A DNA stretch of 64,000 nucleotides from Bacillus sp. ISL-7. GTDB lineage: Bacteria > Bacillota > Bacilli > Bacillales_B > DSM-18226. The stretch is from the NCBI RefSeq assembly GCF_018613065.1, contig NZ_JAGGQW010000057.1:62001-126000 (forward strand). Direction: 5' to 3'. Below the pieces are notes generated by a model that was not told the DNA's origin, did not search any database, and was given only the letters and a program-made list of their open reading frames with translations. This document shows, one piece after another, positions 33,599-43,240 of the stretch. The position numbers were made by a program, and so were the translations under genes. Numbering within the stretch: position 1 is the first letter of the stretch; every line of letters starts with the position of its first letter.

Positions 33599-34534
33599 TT
33601 AATAATGATACTCTCTGTTAACTGGTGAAGGCTTCAGTAAGAAATCTTTTAAAGCCTCTCTATTTGCCTCCATGTTTATTTCAAGAACAGCTCCAGAATG
33701 AGGATAGGTTTTATTTACATAGCTATTTTGGATTGGGATCCGTAACCTATCGATATTTTTGATTGGATAAAAGACCAGTTTAGATAAAACTGATAATATC
33801 TCTCCTTTGTCCATATCTGACTCTACATGATTTAAACTCTCCTCCACAAAATCTGGAAGAGCTGCTAACGACTCAATATGACTAAACTTATTTTTTAATT
33901 GTTCCTTTACCTTGACAATGACTTCCTGTTGTCGTTTCACTCGGCCAAAATCACTCTCGTCATCATGTCTAAACCGGACATATTTTAACAATTCTCTTCC
34001 TTTCAGCGCATTTTCTCCAGGCTTTACGTCCATTTTGAAATCGTCAATCATCTTCTGACTAACATTCACAGTTATACCTTCTGGAGCAATCAGGTCAATG
34101 AAGTTCGCAAACCCTTCAAAATCAATGGAAACGGAGTGGTCCACTTTAATTCCGAAATTTTGATAAATAGTCTTTTTTAATAATTCATTTCCGCCGATAA
34201 AATAGGCCATGTTGAGCTTGTCGTAACCTTTTCGATGCCCGGGAATTTTAACGTAGCTGTCTCTCATCAAACTAATTAACTTAATATTACCTTCTTTAGG
34301 AACATATTGGGCTATTATGATGGCATCAGAGAAAGATTGAGGTTCGCCTCTCGAATCACTCCCTATTAAAAGAAAATTCATCATTCCTTTTTTATCTTTA
34401 TGATTAGTACTGTCTTCATTTTGGGATGGTGAAGAGGGTTGAACTTGATTTTGATCACTTAAATTTCCAGCTGAACAGCCTCCTAAAAATATAGAAAGTA
34501 AAATTATCATGAATATTCTCAAGCTTTTCACCAA
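33599..34534 (-). CDS. LytR-CpsA-Psr (LCP) family protein with lipobox-like N-terminus
   Basis: 311 residues. LCP domain: NFLLIGSDSRGEPQSFSDAIIIAQY, SLMRDSYVKIPGHRKGYDKLNMAY (conserved Arg/Asp), LKYVRFRHDDESDFGRVKRQQEV. LCP proteins transfer undecaprenyl-linked polymers such as teichoic acid onto peptidoglycan outside the membrane. Unusually the N-terminus ends in LGGCSAGN, a lipobox, followed by a Ser/Gln/Asn linker, so the protein may be a lipoprotein and not a bitopic membrane protein. TTG at 34534 and GTG at 34531 are both possible starts; the ribosome binding site is weak. Confidence 0.87.
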   Translation of the reverse strand: MVKSLRIFMIILLSIFLGGCSAGNLSDQNQVQPSSPSQNEDSTNHKDKKGMMNFLLIGSDSRGEPQSFSDAIIIAQYVPKEGNIKLISLMRDSYVKIPGHRKGYDKLNMAYFIGGNELLKKTIYQNFGIKVDHSVSIDFEGFANFIDLIAPEGITVNVSQKMIDDFKMDVKPGENALKGRELLKYVRFRHDDESDFGRVKRQQEVIVKVKEQLKNKFSHIESLAALPDFVEESLNHVESDMDKGEILSVLSKLVFYPIKNIDRLRIPIQNSYVNKTYPHSGAVLEINMEANREALKDFLLKPSPVNREYHY

Positions 34535-34874
34535 CTTTCAATAATATTCGCTCAAAGATAATCATTGCATATACTTAATTTCTCAATTTTTACTTTTGTT
34601 ATTCCTCCTTTTGTTTATCTTTCCTTGCATTACCTTATTGTTCATGGATAATTTGCATAAAATTTCCCATGCTAAACATAATTTTTATTAGAGGACTTAA
34701 AAAGCATCATATCTGTACTTATCGAGGATTTAATGAAATACAATGGAATACCTTCTATCCCACTGCAAAAGTGCATGTAAAGGTAAAGGTGGATTTCAAA
34801 CAAACTGGAATTGTACAATAAAACGCCAAATTAAAGACCCATCAATAGATGGGTCTGGTGGTTCTCATTCAATT
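34535..34874. other. Intergenic stretch without a recognised gene
   Basis: 340 bases, AT-rich. On the minus strand an AGGAGG-like site occurs near 34605 but no proper frame follows it. A terminator lies at 34835-34856. Nothing else seen. Confidence 0.5.
34835..34856. terminator. Terminator of the feo operon
   Basis: AGACCCATC-aata-GATGGGTCT, perfect 9-bp stem, followed on the minus strand by TTTAATTT. Confidence 0.8.
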
Positions 34875-36248
34875 TTAAATCCAGCCAAAATATCTAACCG
34901 TTTGTGTAATTATGAGTGGAACAAGGATGGCAATAACGGTCGGAATAAGGAAGGCAAGAAAAGTCCATTTTTTACTCTTCGTTTCTTTATAAATATTAAG
35001 CAAAGTCGTGCCGCAAGGATAATGAAGGAGAGAAAATAACATCATATTCAATGCTGTGAGCCACGTCCAGCCATGATCAAGAAAGATTTTCTTTAAATCT
35101 ACCATGCTATCAACTTCGGTTAAAGATCCTGTTGATAAATAACCCATCAATAGGATTGGAAGAACAATTTCGTTTGCTGGTAACCCTAAAATAAACGCCA
35201 TCATGATGTATCCGTCAAGGCCAAGCATTTTTCCAAATGGGTCCAAAAACTCAACAGCATACATCAAAATACTGGTATCACCAATGTAAATATTCGCAAA
35301 CACCCAAGTTAAAATCGCTGCTGGAGCAGCAACTTTAACGGCGCGAACTAACACAGACCAGGACTTTGTTAAAGATGAGCGAATCACGGTATCAAATATC
35401 TTCGGTTTACGATAAGGCGGTAGTTCTAACGTGTAGTGAGTTGGTACTCCTTTAAGGGCCGTTTTAGACAGTACCCAAGAAACAAAAAAGGTAACCACTA
35501 TACCAAATAAAACAATACCGACAACGACCCCTGTGGTAACAAGTGATGCTGCCCCACCTGTAAAATTGGCAGCCATGAATAACGAAGCTAAAACAATTAA
35601 AGTTCCCCACCTGCCGTTACATGGAACAAAGTTGTTTGTAAGGATGGCCAGCATCCGCTCTCTTGGAGATTCAATAATCCTGGTTGAAATAACCGCTGCC
35701 GCATTACAGCCAAATCCCATCGCCATTGTTAATGATTGCTTCCCATGGGCACCTACCCTTTTAAACAGCCGATCCATGTTAAATGCTACCCTAGGAAGAT
35801 AACCATAATTTTCCAATAATGAAAATGTTGGAAAAAAGATCGCCATCGGCGGAAGCATAACGCTAATCACCCATGTTGTTCCTCGGTATAAACCGAGAAC
35901 AAGGACACCGTGCAACCAATCTGGTGCATGGAGGAAGGTAAAAAATGATGTAATATACCCTTCTAAGAAACCAAAAAACTCAGCTAACATGGAGGATGGG
36001 ATATTTGCTCCTGCAATTGTTAAATAAAATAGTACTCCTAACATAGTAATCATGATGGGAAAACCAAAAATAGGTGAAGTAAAAATCGCGTCCAGCTTTT
36101 CGGTTCGAGTATCCCTTTTTGATTGTGTATAGGTAATTCCTTCATGACATAATTTATGACTGCGATCGTAGAGGTTTTGAACAATGTCATCTCTTAGCTT
36201 TGGTGTCGACAGCTCCTGAGCTTCAGCATAAAGCTTTTGAATACTCAT
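34875..36248 (-). CDS. FeoB membrane permease part (separate gene)
   Basis: 457 residues carrying only the transmembrane half of FeoB: two nucleoside-recognition (Gate) domains and the FeoB C-terminal helices, including GFGCNAAAVISTRIIESPRER and LPANEIVLPILLMGY, with a short cytoplasmic N-terminal part (KLYAEAQELSTPKLRDDIVQ). The GTPase half is a separate gene upstream. The ATG at 36248 has GGAGGT ten bases upstream and sits 26 bases inside the GTPase gene. Expected to form the Fe(II) channel of the Feo system in the cytoplasmic membrane. Confidence 0.88.
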   Translation of the reverse strand: MSIQKLYAEAQELSTPKLRDDIVQNLYDRSHKLCHEGITYTQSKRDTRTEKLDAIFTSPIFGFPIMITMLGVLFYLTIAGANIPSSMLAEFFGFLEGYITSFFTFLHAPDWLHGVLVLGLYRGTTWVISVMLPPMAIFFPTFSLLENYGYLPRVAFNMDRLFKRVGAHGKQSLTMAMGFGCNAAAVISTRIIESPRERMLAILTNNFVPCNGRWGTLIVLASLFMAANFTGGAASLVTTGVVVGIVLFGIVVTFFVSWVLSKTALKGVPTHYTLELPPYRKPKIFDTVIRSSLTKSWSVLVRAVKVAAPAAILTWVFANIYIGDTSILMYAVEFLDPFGKMLGLDGYIMMAFILGLPANEIVLPILLMGYLSTGSLTEVDSMVDLKKIFLDHGWTWLTALNMMLFSLLHYPCGTTLLNIYKETKSKKWTFLAFLIPTVIAILVPLIITQTVRYFGWI

Positions 36249-36942
36249 TCTCTAAACCACCTCCTGCGACCAATCGATTGCTAATTTCATTCAGTAATGT
36301 TTCGTCTCCATCTAGCAATCTCAAAGAAACCCAACGAGCGGATAATTGATCGCCAATAAATTCACGTACTTTAGGTTCAATTTTTTTAATCTTGGCTTCG
36401 ATCTCAGCAGGATAAGACACTTGAACTGGGTTGCATTCAATCGCCCCTGTCACAATTCGATCAATGGTATCTAAGAGCATAGGAAATCCCTTTTTGTTCC
36501 TGGCAGAAATCTTGATAACAGGAACTCCCAACCGATTGGTCAGCAATCGTTCATTAATTTGAATTCCTTGTTCTTCCGCAACATCAATTAAATTGATACA
36601 AATGACAACATTTGTAGTCATCTCTAATACCTGCAAAGCAAGATTAAAATTCCGCTCTAATGAAGTCGCATCTAATACCACAACCGTCACATCTGGTTTT
36701 TCAAAAACGATATAATTTCGAGCTACTTCTTCATCCGTTGAATTCGAGAAAAGTGAGTAGGTGCCAGGAAGGTCAATAAGATTAAACGTTTTATCTTTAT
36801 GCTGAACAGTCCCGTGTGCAAGTGAAACGGTTTTTCCTGCCCAATTCCCTGTATGTTGTCTGAGGCCGGTTAAGGCATTGAACAAGGTACTTTTCCCCGT
36901 ATTCGGATTTCCAGCTAAGGCAATTCGATATTCTTTACCCAT
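36223..36942 (-). CDS. feoB: FeoB GTPase part (separate gene)
   Basis: 239 residues: G1 GNPNTGKST (11-19), G2/G3 NWAGKTVSL and DLPGTYSL, G4 NLIDVAEE (NxxD variant), G5 SARNKKG, followed by the helical GDI-like domain. The stop comes at the end of this domain, where a normal FeoB enters its first membrane helix. The downstream permease gene is in a different frame with its own ribosome binding site, so this is an organised split and not a simple mutation. Overlaps feoA by eight bases. Confidence 0.9.
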   Translation of the reverse strand: MGKEYRIALAGNPNTGKSTLFNALTGLRQHTGNWAGKTVSLAHGTVQHKDKTFNLIDLPGTYSLFSNSTDEEVARNYIVFEKPDVTVVVLDATSLERNFNLALQVLEMTTNVVICINLIDVAEEQGIQINERLLTNRLGVPVIKISARNKKGFPMLLDTIDRIVTGAIECNPVQVSYPAEIEAKIKKIEPKVREFIGDQLSARWVSLRLLDGDETLLNEISNRLVAGGGLENEYSKALC

Positions 36943-37186
36943 TAGATACCAACTCCCCCTCTATTTTTGAGCTTTCCTCTCTTCGTAGTGCGATGGTTGT
37001 TTGACTGACACGAAAAGCAATTGGATCTCCCAACGGACTTTTCCGGATAACCTCTACGATCGCTCCATTCACAAATCCTAAATCTAATAATCTTCTTCTC
37101 ATGACACCCTCTAGATGTATATCAGTTATTTTTATTAAATTTCCTTTTTGACCATTTACAAGTTTGATGATTTTAGGGTTATCCAT
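36935..37186 (-). CDS. feoA: FeoA family protein
   Basis: 83 residues with the SH3-like FeoA fold: KLVNGQKGNLIKITDIHLEG, MRRRLLDLGFVNGAIVEVIR and LGDPIAFRVSQTTIALRREE. Accessory protein of Fe(II) uptake, first gene of feoA-feoB(GTPase)-feoB(permease). Driven by the promoter at 37235-37263. Confidence 0.9.
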   Translation of the reverse strand: MDNPKIIKLVNGQKGNLIKITDIHLEGVMRRRLLDLGFVNGAIVEVIRKSPLGDPIAFRVSQTTIALRREESSKIEGELVSNG

Positions 37187-37234
37187 CTCTCTTTCCCCGC
37201 CTTCAAAGTTTTTACCTTGTGCAACTTTTTATTA

Positions 37235-37263
37235 ATTATATGTATAATTTCCAAAATTGTCAC
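37235..37263 (-). promoter_or_regulatory. Promoter of the feo operon
   Basis: GTGACA (37263-37258), 17 bases, TATAAT (37240-37235). The AAATTATACATATAATT region spanning the -10 box is imperfectly palindromic; control by Fur is plausible but a good Fur box is not evident. Confidence 0.65.
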
Positions 37264-37330
37264 CTATTTTGCAAAAATAAATATTATCTGCGTGTTGGAA
37301 ACTAGGATATTATCAAAAATTTAACTAAAA

Positions 37331-37360
37331 AAGCCCTTATGGATATTTTCCATAAGGGTT
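37331..37360. terminator. Terminator of the nuclease-helicase gene
   Basis: CCCTTATGG/CCATAAGGG stem with 7-base loop, touching the stop codon on the minus strand; U-rich tail on that strand. Confidence 0.75.
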
Positions 37361-39666
37361 TATTTGCCTTTTAATAGAGGTGTTTGTGGAGAACCAATTG
37401 TATACTGCTGCCATTCCAGCGGCATGAGCATTTGATACTGCCGCTCCAGGAATCGGTCATCAATCAATACGATGGTTCCGTGGTCCTCCTCCGAGCGAAT
37501 CAACCTTCCCCCTGCTTGTAGCACTTTATTCATCCCAGGATAAACATAGGCATAGTCATAACCGTTTTTGTTTTTCTTAATAAAATGATCCTTAATGAGG
37601 TTCCGCTCAAAACAAAGTTGCGGCAATCCTACACCTACAACGACAACTCCATTTAAACGATCACCAATTAAATCGACACCCTCAGAAAAAATACCGCCGA
37701 GGACAGCGAAGCCCAGTAATGTTTCTATTTGATTGGGTTTAAATGCCGCCAAGAAAGCTTCCCTTTCAGTTTCGGTCATCCCTGATGCTTGGATGATCGT
37801 ATTGGTTACTTGGTCTTGTTGCTTGAACTGGTCATAAACAGTAAGTAAATACTGATAGGATGGGAAAAAGATAAAGTAATTCCCTGGCCGGTTTTTAATC
37901 AAGGCTTGGATTGCAGATACAATTGAACGCTTTGTCTGTTCCCGGTCTCGGTAACGAGTAGATAATGGATTGATAAAGACGTCGACTTGATTGCTTGAAA
38001 ATGGTGAAGGGATGGATATTGCATAATCATCTTCCTTCCCACCAAGGATATCTTGATAATAGGATAAAGGAGACAATGTGGCCGAAAAGAATAGTTTTGA
38101 CCGATAGCCCTTCCCCATTTGTTTAAGAAGCTTTGAAGGATCAATGCAAAAAAGCTTCACGAGTAAATCGTTTTTAATTTTTTCGGCATAAACGACATAA
38201 TGTTCATCGAGCAACTCGGTAATTTTTAAAAAATTATTTACCACAAAGTATGCTTCCAAAAGAGTTTCGGACGTTTCTGTTTGAAGAACCTGTTCTGCGC
38301 TTTCTACAAAATGAATCAGTTGTTCAATTAATTCTTCATCCAAATGATCAATGGTGAATTCAAATTTATCTAGATTTTCTTTTTTGAGGGAAATAAACCA
38401 AGCATTTAGCTTGGTTGCAGACTCATATATTGCTTTATTGACACCCTTAAAATCCTTTTTCAATTGGAGAAATAATTCTTTGTTTAAGGTTGCTGAAAAC
38501 ATCTCACGCCCCCGGTCCACTAGATTATGTGCCTCATCGACTAGGAGTACGGTATGTTTTTTTTGCTCTTCAAACAGACGTTTTAGCGATACCCGCGGGT
38601 CGAAAATATAATTGTAGTCACAGATGATACAGTCCACTGTATAGGCAAGGTCAATCGAAAATTCAAATGGACAGACCGTATGTTTCCTTGCATATATTTC
38701 AATTACTTCACGGGTCATGCCGGTTTCATTTGTTAGAATATCATGAAACGCGTCATTAATCCGATCATAATAGCCATTTGCAAATTCACAATAATCCTTT
38801 TGGCAAACAGTTTCCTCTTTAAAACAAACCTTGTCTTTAGCCGTAATGGTCAGCGTGTTCATACAAAGACCTGAAGAGCTCATTTTTTTAAACGCATCTT
38901 CGGCAGTTGTACGGGTAATCGTTTTAGCCGTAAGGTAGAAAACTCGATTCAGAAGCCCCTCCCCGATTGCCTTTACTGAAGGAAAGAGTGTCGATATCGT
39001 CTTGCCGATTCCTGTTGGGGCTTTAGCGAACAGATTTTTTTCATCTAAAATCGTCTTATAAACCACTCCAGCTAATTTCCGCTGTCCCTCGCGATAGGAA
39101 TCAAATGGAAAGGCTAGCTCTTTACAGCTTCCATTTCGTTTTTCCCGATGCTCATGCAGCAGCTTAGCGTATGGTGCATAGTCTTCTATTACCTGACCAA
39201 CAAATGCTTCTAGTTCTGAAATCTGACACTTCTTTTTAAAATATGTTTTCACTTCTGTTTCAACGTGGACATAGGTAAGTTGGACAAAGATTTCCTGTAA
39301 ATCATTATCCTTGGCATGCATATAGGCATAGAGCTTTGCTTGTGCCCAGTGAACAGGGTATCCTCCTTGTTGTATCTGCTCTGACATCTGTGAGAATGAT
39401 TTGATTTCGTCGATGATCACTCCATCCTCACGAAACAATAACCCATCACACCTGCCATCAATAATGAAGGAAAGCGCTTCAAATGGGACTTCTGCACGGA
39501 GATACACTTCGTTTTGGTCATCTTCTTGATACGTTTTTTGAATCTTTTGATGAATCCTTGTCCCATCCAGAAGCGTCGATTGAGTGCGGAAACGTGAATC
39601 AATACTGCCGCTCTTGAAAACATGTTCAACGAGCGTTCTTACCGATATATGAATAGCCTCTGACAT
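37360..39666 (-). CDS. Nuclease-XPD/DinG-type DNA helicase fusion
   Basis: 768 residues. Residues 1-170 carry a PD-(D/E)XK nuclease core (Asp74 in GRCDG, Glu87 and Lys89 in DEIKS). The rest is a superfamily 2 XPD/Rad3 helicase: Walker A APTGIGKT (216-223), DEAH box (377-380), FeS-cluster cysteines at about 281, 288, 293 and 332, and motif VI QAGGRLIRSEEDHG near the C-terminus. Predicted iron-sulfur 5'-3' DNA helicase with an attached nuclease, a DNA repair protein of the kind common in Bacillaceae. Single gene. Confidence 0.9.
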   Translation of the reverse strand: MSEAIHISVRTLVEHVFKSGSIDSRFRTQSTLLDGTRIHQKIQKTYQEDDQNEVYLRAEVPFEALSFIIDGRCDGLLFREDGVIIDEIKSFSQMSEQIQQGGYPVHWAQAKLYAYMHAKDNDLQEIFVQLTYVHVETEVKTYFKKKCQISELEAFVGQVIEDYAPYAKLLHEHREKRNGSCKELAFPFDSYREGQRKLAGVVYKTILDEKNLFAKAPTGIGKTISTLFPSVKAIGEGLLNRVFYLTAKTITRTTAEDAFKKMSSSGLCMNTLTITAKDKVCFKEETVCQKDYCEFANGYYDRINDAFHDILTNETGMTREVIEIYARKHTVCPFEFSIDLAYTVDCIICDYNYIFDPRVSLKRLFEEQKKHTVLLVDEAHNLVDRGREMFSATLNKELFLQLKKDFKGVNKAIYESATKLNAWFISLKKENLDKFEFTIDHLDEELIEQLIHFVESAEQVLQTETSETLLEAYFVVNNFLKITELLDEHYVVYAEKIKNDLLVKLFCIDPSKLLKQMGKGYRSKLFFSATLSPLSYYQDILGGKEDDYAISIPSPFSSNQVDVFINPLSTRYRDREQTKRSIVSAIQALIKNRPGNYFIFFPSYQYLLTVYDQFKQQDQVTNTIIQASGMTETEREAFLAAFKPNQIETLLGFAVLGGIFSEGVDLIGDRLNGVVVVGVGLPQLCFERNLIKDHFIKKNKNGYDYAYVYPGMNKVLQAGGRLIRSEEDHGTIVLIDDRFLERQYQMLMPLEWQQYTIGSPQTPLLKGK

Positions 39667-39775
39667 TGGCCCACCAACTCACTAGAAAATCAATCATGAG
39701 AATATATGTTTGCTACTCAAAGTATACCATATTTTCATAACCATCTGACAGCATCGAACGAAAGACAAGTCAAAT

Positions 39776-39817
39776 AAAAAACAAGTAAGGACTAACCAGC
39801 CTTCTTACTTGTTTTTT
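39776..39817. terminator. Terminator of the proBA operon
   Basis: AAAAACAAGTAAG pairs with CTTACTTGTTTTT around a 14-base loop, ten bases after proA. Confidence 0.85.
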
Positions 39818-39827
39818 CTTGAAAAGA

Positions 39828-41069
39828 TTATGACCGAATTTGTCCAGTACCACGGACAATCGCTTTTGTCGTTGTGAGTGCACGTAGCCCCATTGGTCCA
39901 CGAGCATGAAGTTTTTGTGTGCTGATTCCTATTTCTGCCCCATAGCCAAACTGCTCACCATCGGTGAACCGAGTCGATGCATTATGGTATAACACCGCTG
40001 CATCCACTGCCTGAAAAAACAAACCAACATTTTCAGAATTTTCACTAATAATTGCCTCAGAATGTTTTGTTCCATATTGATCAATATGGTCAATTGCTTC
40101 CTTCACATCACTTACCAGTTTTACCGCCAAAATTGGTGCTGAAAATTCTGAGTACCAATCTTCTTCTGTTGCTTGTTTTACAAATGAATAGGCAGAAGCT
40201 AATTCTTCATCTCCACGCAAGTCCACCCCATGGTCATGAAGCGAACTTAATAATTCAGATCCAAAAGGCCAATTTTTGTGAATGATTACAGTTTCGGCTG
40301 CATTACAAACCGATGGACGGTGCAATTTTGCATTAATTGCGATATCTATTGCCATCGTTTCATTTGCTGTTTCATCAATGAAAACATGACAGTTGCCTAC
40401 ACCCGTCTCCAAAACTGGAACCGTAGCATTTTGGATCACTGATTGAATTAACCCAGCTCCGCCGCGTGGTATGAGAACATCTAGGTATTGATTCAGTTTA
40501 AACATTTCTGAAGCTGTTTCACGGCTCGTGTCCTCCAATAGTTGAACGGCATCGACAGGTATAGCCGTTTCTGCAAGTGCCTTGCGCATTAGATGGACAA
40601 GTGCCTTATTGGAATGAATGGCGGAAGAGCTCCCTCTTAAAAGAACTGCATTTCCAGCTTTTAAGCAAAGACTTCCCGCATCAACGGTAACATTGGGTCG
40701 TGCTTCATACACCATTCCAACCACCCCGAGCGGGACACGGATCATCTCTATTTGTAAACCATTCGGACGGTCCCATGCTTCGATTATTTCACCAATTGGA
40801 TCCTTCAAATCAATTAACTGGCGAACTCCATCCACGATCTGCTCGATTCTTTCTTCTGTTAACATCAGTCGATCCAACAGCGAAGCGGAAAATCCATTTT
40901 CTTTTCCCGCTTCAATATCCTTGGAATTTTCAGTAATTAACCATTCTTTTTCAGTTAATAAATGGTCAGCCATCTTCAATAACGCATTGTTTTTTTCTTC
41001 CGCTGACAGCATTCCCAATTGTTTAGCAGCTTTCTTTAATTTACTGGCTTTTTCTAACAACTCACTCAT
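39828..41069 (-). CDS. proA: Glutamate-5-semialdehyde dehydrogenase
   Basis: 413 residues, full length. Reduces gamma-glutamyl phosphate to glutamate 5-semialdehyde, second step of proline synthesis. Catalytic cysteine in [13 protein letters not shown]; cofactor segments [20 protein letters not shown] and [11 protein letters not shown]-terminal [19 protein letters not shown]. Six bases after proB in a two-gene operon controlled by a T-box. Confidence 0.97.
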   Translation of the reverse strand: MSELLEKASKLKKAAKQLGMLSAEEKNNALLKMADHLLTEKEWLITENSKDIEAGKENGFSASLLDRLMLTEERIEQIVDGVRQLIDLKDPIGEIIEAWDRPNGLQIEMIRVPLGVVGMVYEARPNVTVDAGSLCLKAGNAVLLRGSSSAIHSNKALVHLMRKALAETAIPVDAVQLLEDTSRETASEMFKLNQYLDVLIPRGGAGLIQSVIQNATVPVLETGVGNCHVFIDETANETMAIDIAINAKLHRPSVCNAAETVIIHKNWPFGSELLSSLHDHGVDLRGDEELASAYSFVKQATEEDWYSEFSAPILAVKLVSDVKEAIDHIDQYGTKHSEAIISENSENVGLFFQAVDAAVLYHNASTRFTDGEQFGYGAEIGISTQKLHARGPMGLRALTTTKAIVRGTGQIRS

Positions 41070-41075
41070 TCCGTT

Positions 41076-42188
41076 TCACTCCTTTGGTATTGTGACCCAA
41101 TTGTCACGATGAATGACTTCTGCTTTTTTATTAATGGAATAATCCTTCGATTGTTCACTGGGCAAGCCTTTTACTTTTAGTAAATTCTTAGAAGAATAAT
41201 AAATTTGGCCTTTCCCGACAATTTTGCCTTTTTGATTCTGGACAACGACCACATCTAAGGCGTTAAACTCACCAATGACATTCGTGACACCCACAGGAAG
41301 TAAACTTTTGCCCTGGAACACAACGGCCTTTTCCGCGCCATCATCAATTTCGATCACACCACCGACCTGAGAGTGGTAAGCAATCCATTGCTTTCTCATT
41401 TGCATTTGCGTTTGGAATGGTCCGCCTATATACGTTCCATCTCCCTTACCAGTTAAAATATCAGCCAGTTTTTCCTTTCCAGCACCAGTGCCGACGAAAA
41501 CACTGACACCAAGGGAAAGAGCTTTTTTTGAAGCTAGTAATTTTGATTTCATTCCACCAGTTCCAACAGAAGAACCGCTTTCTCCGGCAACACCGAGGAG
41601 TTTTTCAGATATTTCAGGGATAAAATGATATTTTTTTGCCTCTTTCGATGATTTTGGATTGCCATCATATAAACCATTCACATCTGTTAAAATAATCAAT
41701 GCATTCGCATGTAAAAACCCACTAACGAGCGCTGAGAGCATATCATTGTCACCGAAAGTCAATTCCTCAATCGCAACCGAATCATTTTCATTAATGATCG
41801 GTAATACACCTTTTTGAAGTAACTCATGAATGGTATTAAAGAGGTTATGAAACCGAACCTGGCTGTAAAAATCTTCACGAGTTAATAGGATCTGGGCTGG
41901 CACTATCGCAAACTCTTTAAATAATTGTATATAATTCTGCATCAACAACCCTTGTCCCACAGCTGCGGCCGCTTGTTTCCCAGCAACTGTCTTTGGACGA
42001 GATGGATATCCAAGTGAGCCAAATCCTGCTGCAACTGCTCCGGATGAAATAAGGAGAACTTCATGGCCTTGCTCTTTCAAAAAGGCAAGTGCCTCTACAT
42101 GGTCTCGTATTTTCTCTTCAGAAATTGTTCCTGAGGCATTTGTGAGTGAGCTGCTCCCAATCTTTACAACCACCAGCTGTTTTTTCAT
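41076..42188 (-). CDS. proB: Glutamate 5-kinase
   Basis: 370 residues: amino acid kinase domain ([60 protein letters not shown]) and C-terminal PUA domain. Phosphorylates glutamate, the first and feedback-inhibited step of proline synthesis. The ATG at 42188 is the normal family start; upstream in-frame codons run through the T-box leader and are not translated. AAAGG precedes it at about 11 bases. Confidence 0.97.
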   Translation of the reverse strand: MKKQLVVVKIGSSSLTNASGTISEEKIRDHVEALAFLKEQGHEVLLISSGAVAAGFGSLGYPSRPKTVAGKQAAAAVGQGLLMQNYIQLFKEFAIVPAQILLTREDFYSQVRFHNLFNTIHELLQKGVLPIINENDSVAIEELTFGDNDMLSALVSGFLHANALIILTDVNGLYDGNPKSSKEAKKYHFIPEISEKLLGVAGESGSSVGTGGMKSKLLASKKALSLGVSVFVGTGAGKEKLADILTGKGDGTYIGGPFQTQMQMRKQWIAYHSQVGGVIEIDDGAEKAVVFQGKSLLPVGVTNVIGEFNALDVVVVQNQKGKIVGKGQIYYSSKNLLKVKGLPSEQSKDYSINKKAEVIHRDNWVTIPKE

Positions 42189-42212
42189 AGCATTCCGAAC
42201 CTTTCTTTTTAT

Positions 42213-42453
42213 AAAATAAAAAAACGACTCTTCTGTCCTAAAAAAAAGGACGGAAAGTCGTTTCCGCGGTACCACCTTTATTGATGCCATGCACCCACTT
42301 AATCCCGTAACGAGGGTGACGGCTTATGTTTGCATAAGCAGCGTGTGAGGGCAGGTTCAGACTTTTTTCCGCGAGAAACCTTTCAGCCAACGGGTTTCAC
42401 TCTCTATCACGTTCCAAAGATTTACTAATCCCAAACTGTTTTCGATTTATATT
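42213..42453 (-). ncRNA. T-box riboswitch leader of proBA (tRNA-Pro sensing)
   Basis: On the minus strand the leader carries the T-box sequence AAAGGTGGTACCGCGG (42279-42264) followed by a terminator, ACGACTttCcGTCCT-type stem (42222-42263) with a T run. The UGGU bulge would pair with a tRNA whose discriminator base is A. Stem I and pyrimidine-rich loops lie at 42300-42440. The proBA context implies proline; a CCU triplet in AACCTGCCC (near 42350) is a candidate specifier but I cannot fold it reliably here. Confidence 0.88.
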
Positions 42454-42459
42454 TCTTTG

Positions 42460-42488
42460 ATTATCCTTAGAAATTGGATAAAAGTCAA
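42460..42488 (-). promoter_or_regulatory. Promoter of the T-box-proBA unit
   Basis: TTGACT (42488-42483), 17 bases, GATAAT (42465-42460) on the minus strand. Confidence 0.75.
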
Positions 42489-42515
42489 TAGAATATTTTA
42501 AATTATTGAAAAAAA

Positions 42516-42532
42516 AGCTAAATAGATTAGCT
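42516..42532 (-). terminator. Terminator of MhqD-like esterase gene
   Basis: AGCTAA/TTAGCT with 5-base loop, followed by TTTTTTT on the minus strand; lies next to the stop at 42536. Confidence 0.65.
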
Positions 42533-42535
42533 CTT

Positions 42536-43141
42536 TTATATGAGTTTTTTATACCATTGCGCTGCTGCCTCAACTTCATCAAAGGTTAATTGATGTCCAT
42601 TATGCTCCCAATGAAGGTGGACCTTTGCCTGAGCCTGCTCCAACATCTTTTCGAGTTCACCTGATTCCAATGGTGAACAAATAGGATCATTTGTTCCAGC
42701 ACCAATAAATACGGATGTTCCTGATAAATCAGGCAAAGAAATCCCTCTTAAAGGAACCATTGGATGATGGAGAATTGCTCCTTTTAAGGCATCTTGATAC
42801 TGGAACAACAAACTGGCAGCAATATTTGCACCATTTGAATACCCAATCGCAATGACATTGTTTCGATCAAAATCATATTTTTTAGCTGCATCTTCTAGAA
42901 ATTCATATAATTCTTTTGTGCGAAAAATAAGGTCCTCTTCATCAAAAATACCCTCCGCTAATCTTCGGAAAAAACGCGGCATCCCATTTTCAAGGACATT
43001 TCCACGCACACTTAGAAAAGATGCCTCCTCATCGATTTTCCCTGCTAAAGGAATCAAATCTAATTCTGTTCCGCCTGTCCCATGCAGCAATAAAAAAGTT
43101 GGTTTGCTTGCGTCTTTCCCTTTTTGAAAAATATGTTTCAT
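42536..43141 (-). CDS. mhqD: Carboxylesterase, alpha/beta hydrolase (MhqD-like)
   Basis: 201 residues. Oxyanion loop LLLHGTGGTELD near 18-29, nucleophile IGYSNGANIA near 100, acid in GAGTNDPICSP and histidine in EHNGHQLTF. B. subtilis MhqD is a predicted carboxylesterase in the MhqR regulon induced by hydroquinones; both the family and the MhqR-type operator at 43241-43258 support the assignment. It stands alone here, far from the dioxygenases at 2-4 kb that share its operator type. Confidence 0.82.
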   Translation of the reverse strand: MKHIFQKGKDASKPTFLLLHGTGGTELDLIPLAGKIDEEASFLSVRGNVLENGMPRFFRRLAEGIFDEEDLIFRTKELYEFLEDAAKKYDFDRNNVIAIGYSNGANIAASLLFQYQDALKGAILHHPMVPLRGISLPDLSGTSVFIGAGTNDPICSPLESGELEKMLEQAQAKVHLHWEHNGHQLTFDEVEAAAQWYKKLI

Positions 43142-43240
43142 CGTCGTCCGTCCCCTTCCTCAATTAAAAAGTTTCCTTACAGTTATTGTGAGAAACTTGG
43201 TCATTTCCTAATCGTCCTAAAATGTTCGTCCTTTTTAAAA

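Noticed and set aside
36223..36248. Frameshift mutation in feoB
   Set aside because: The permease has its own ATG and a perfect ribosome binding site inside the overlap, so an evolved split is more likely.
41193..42290. N-terminally extended ProB starting upstream of 42188
   Set aside because: The extension would be encoded by the T-box antiterminator/terminator; the family start and spacing support 42188.
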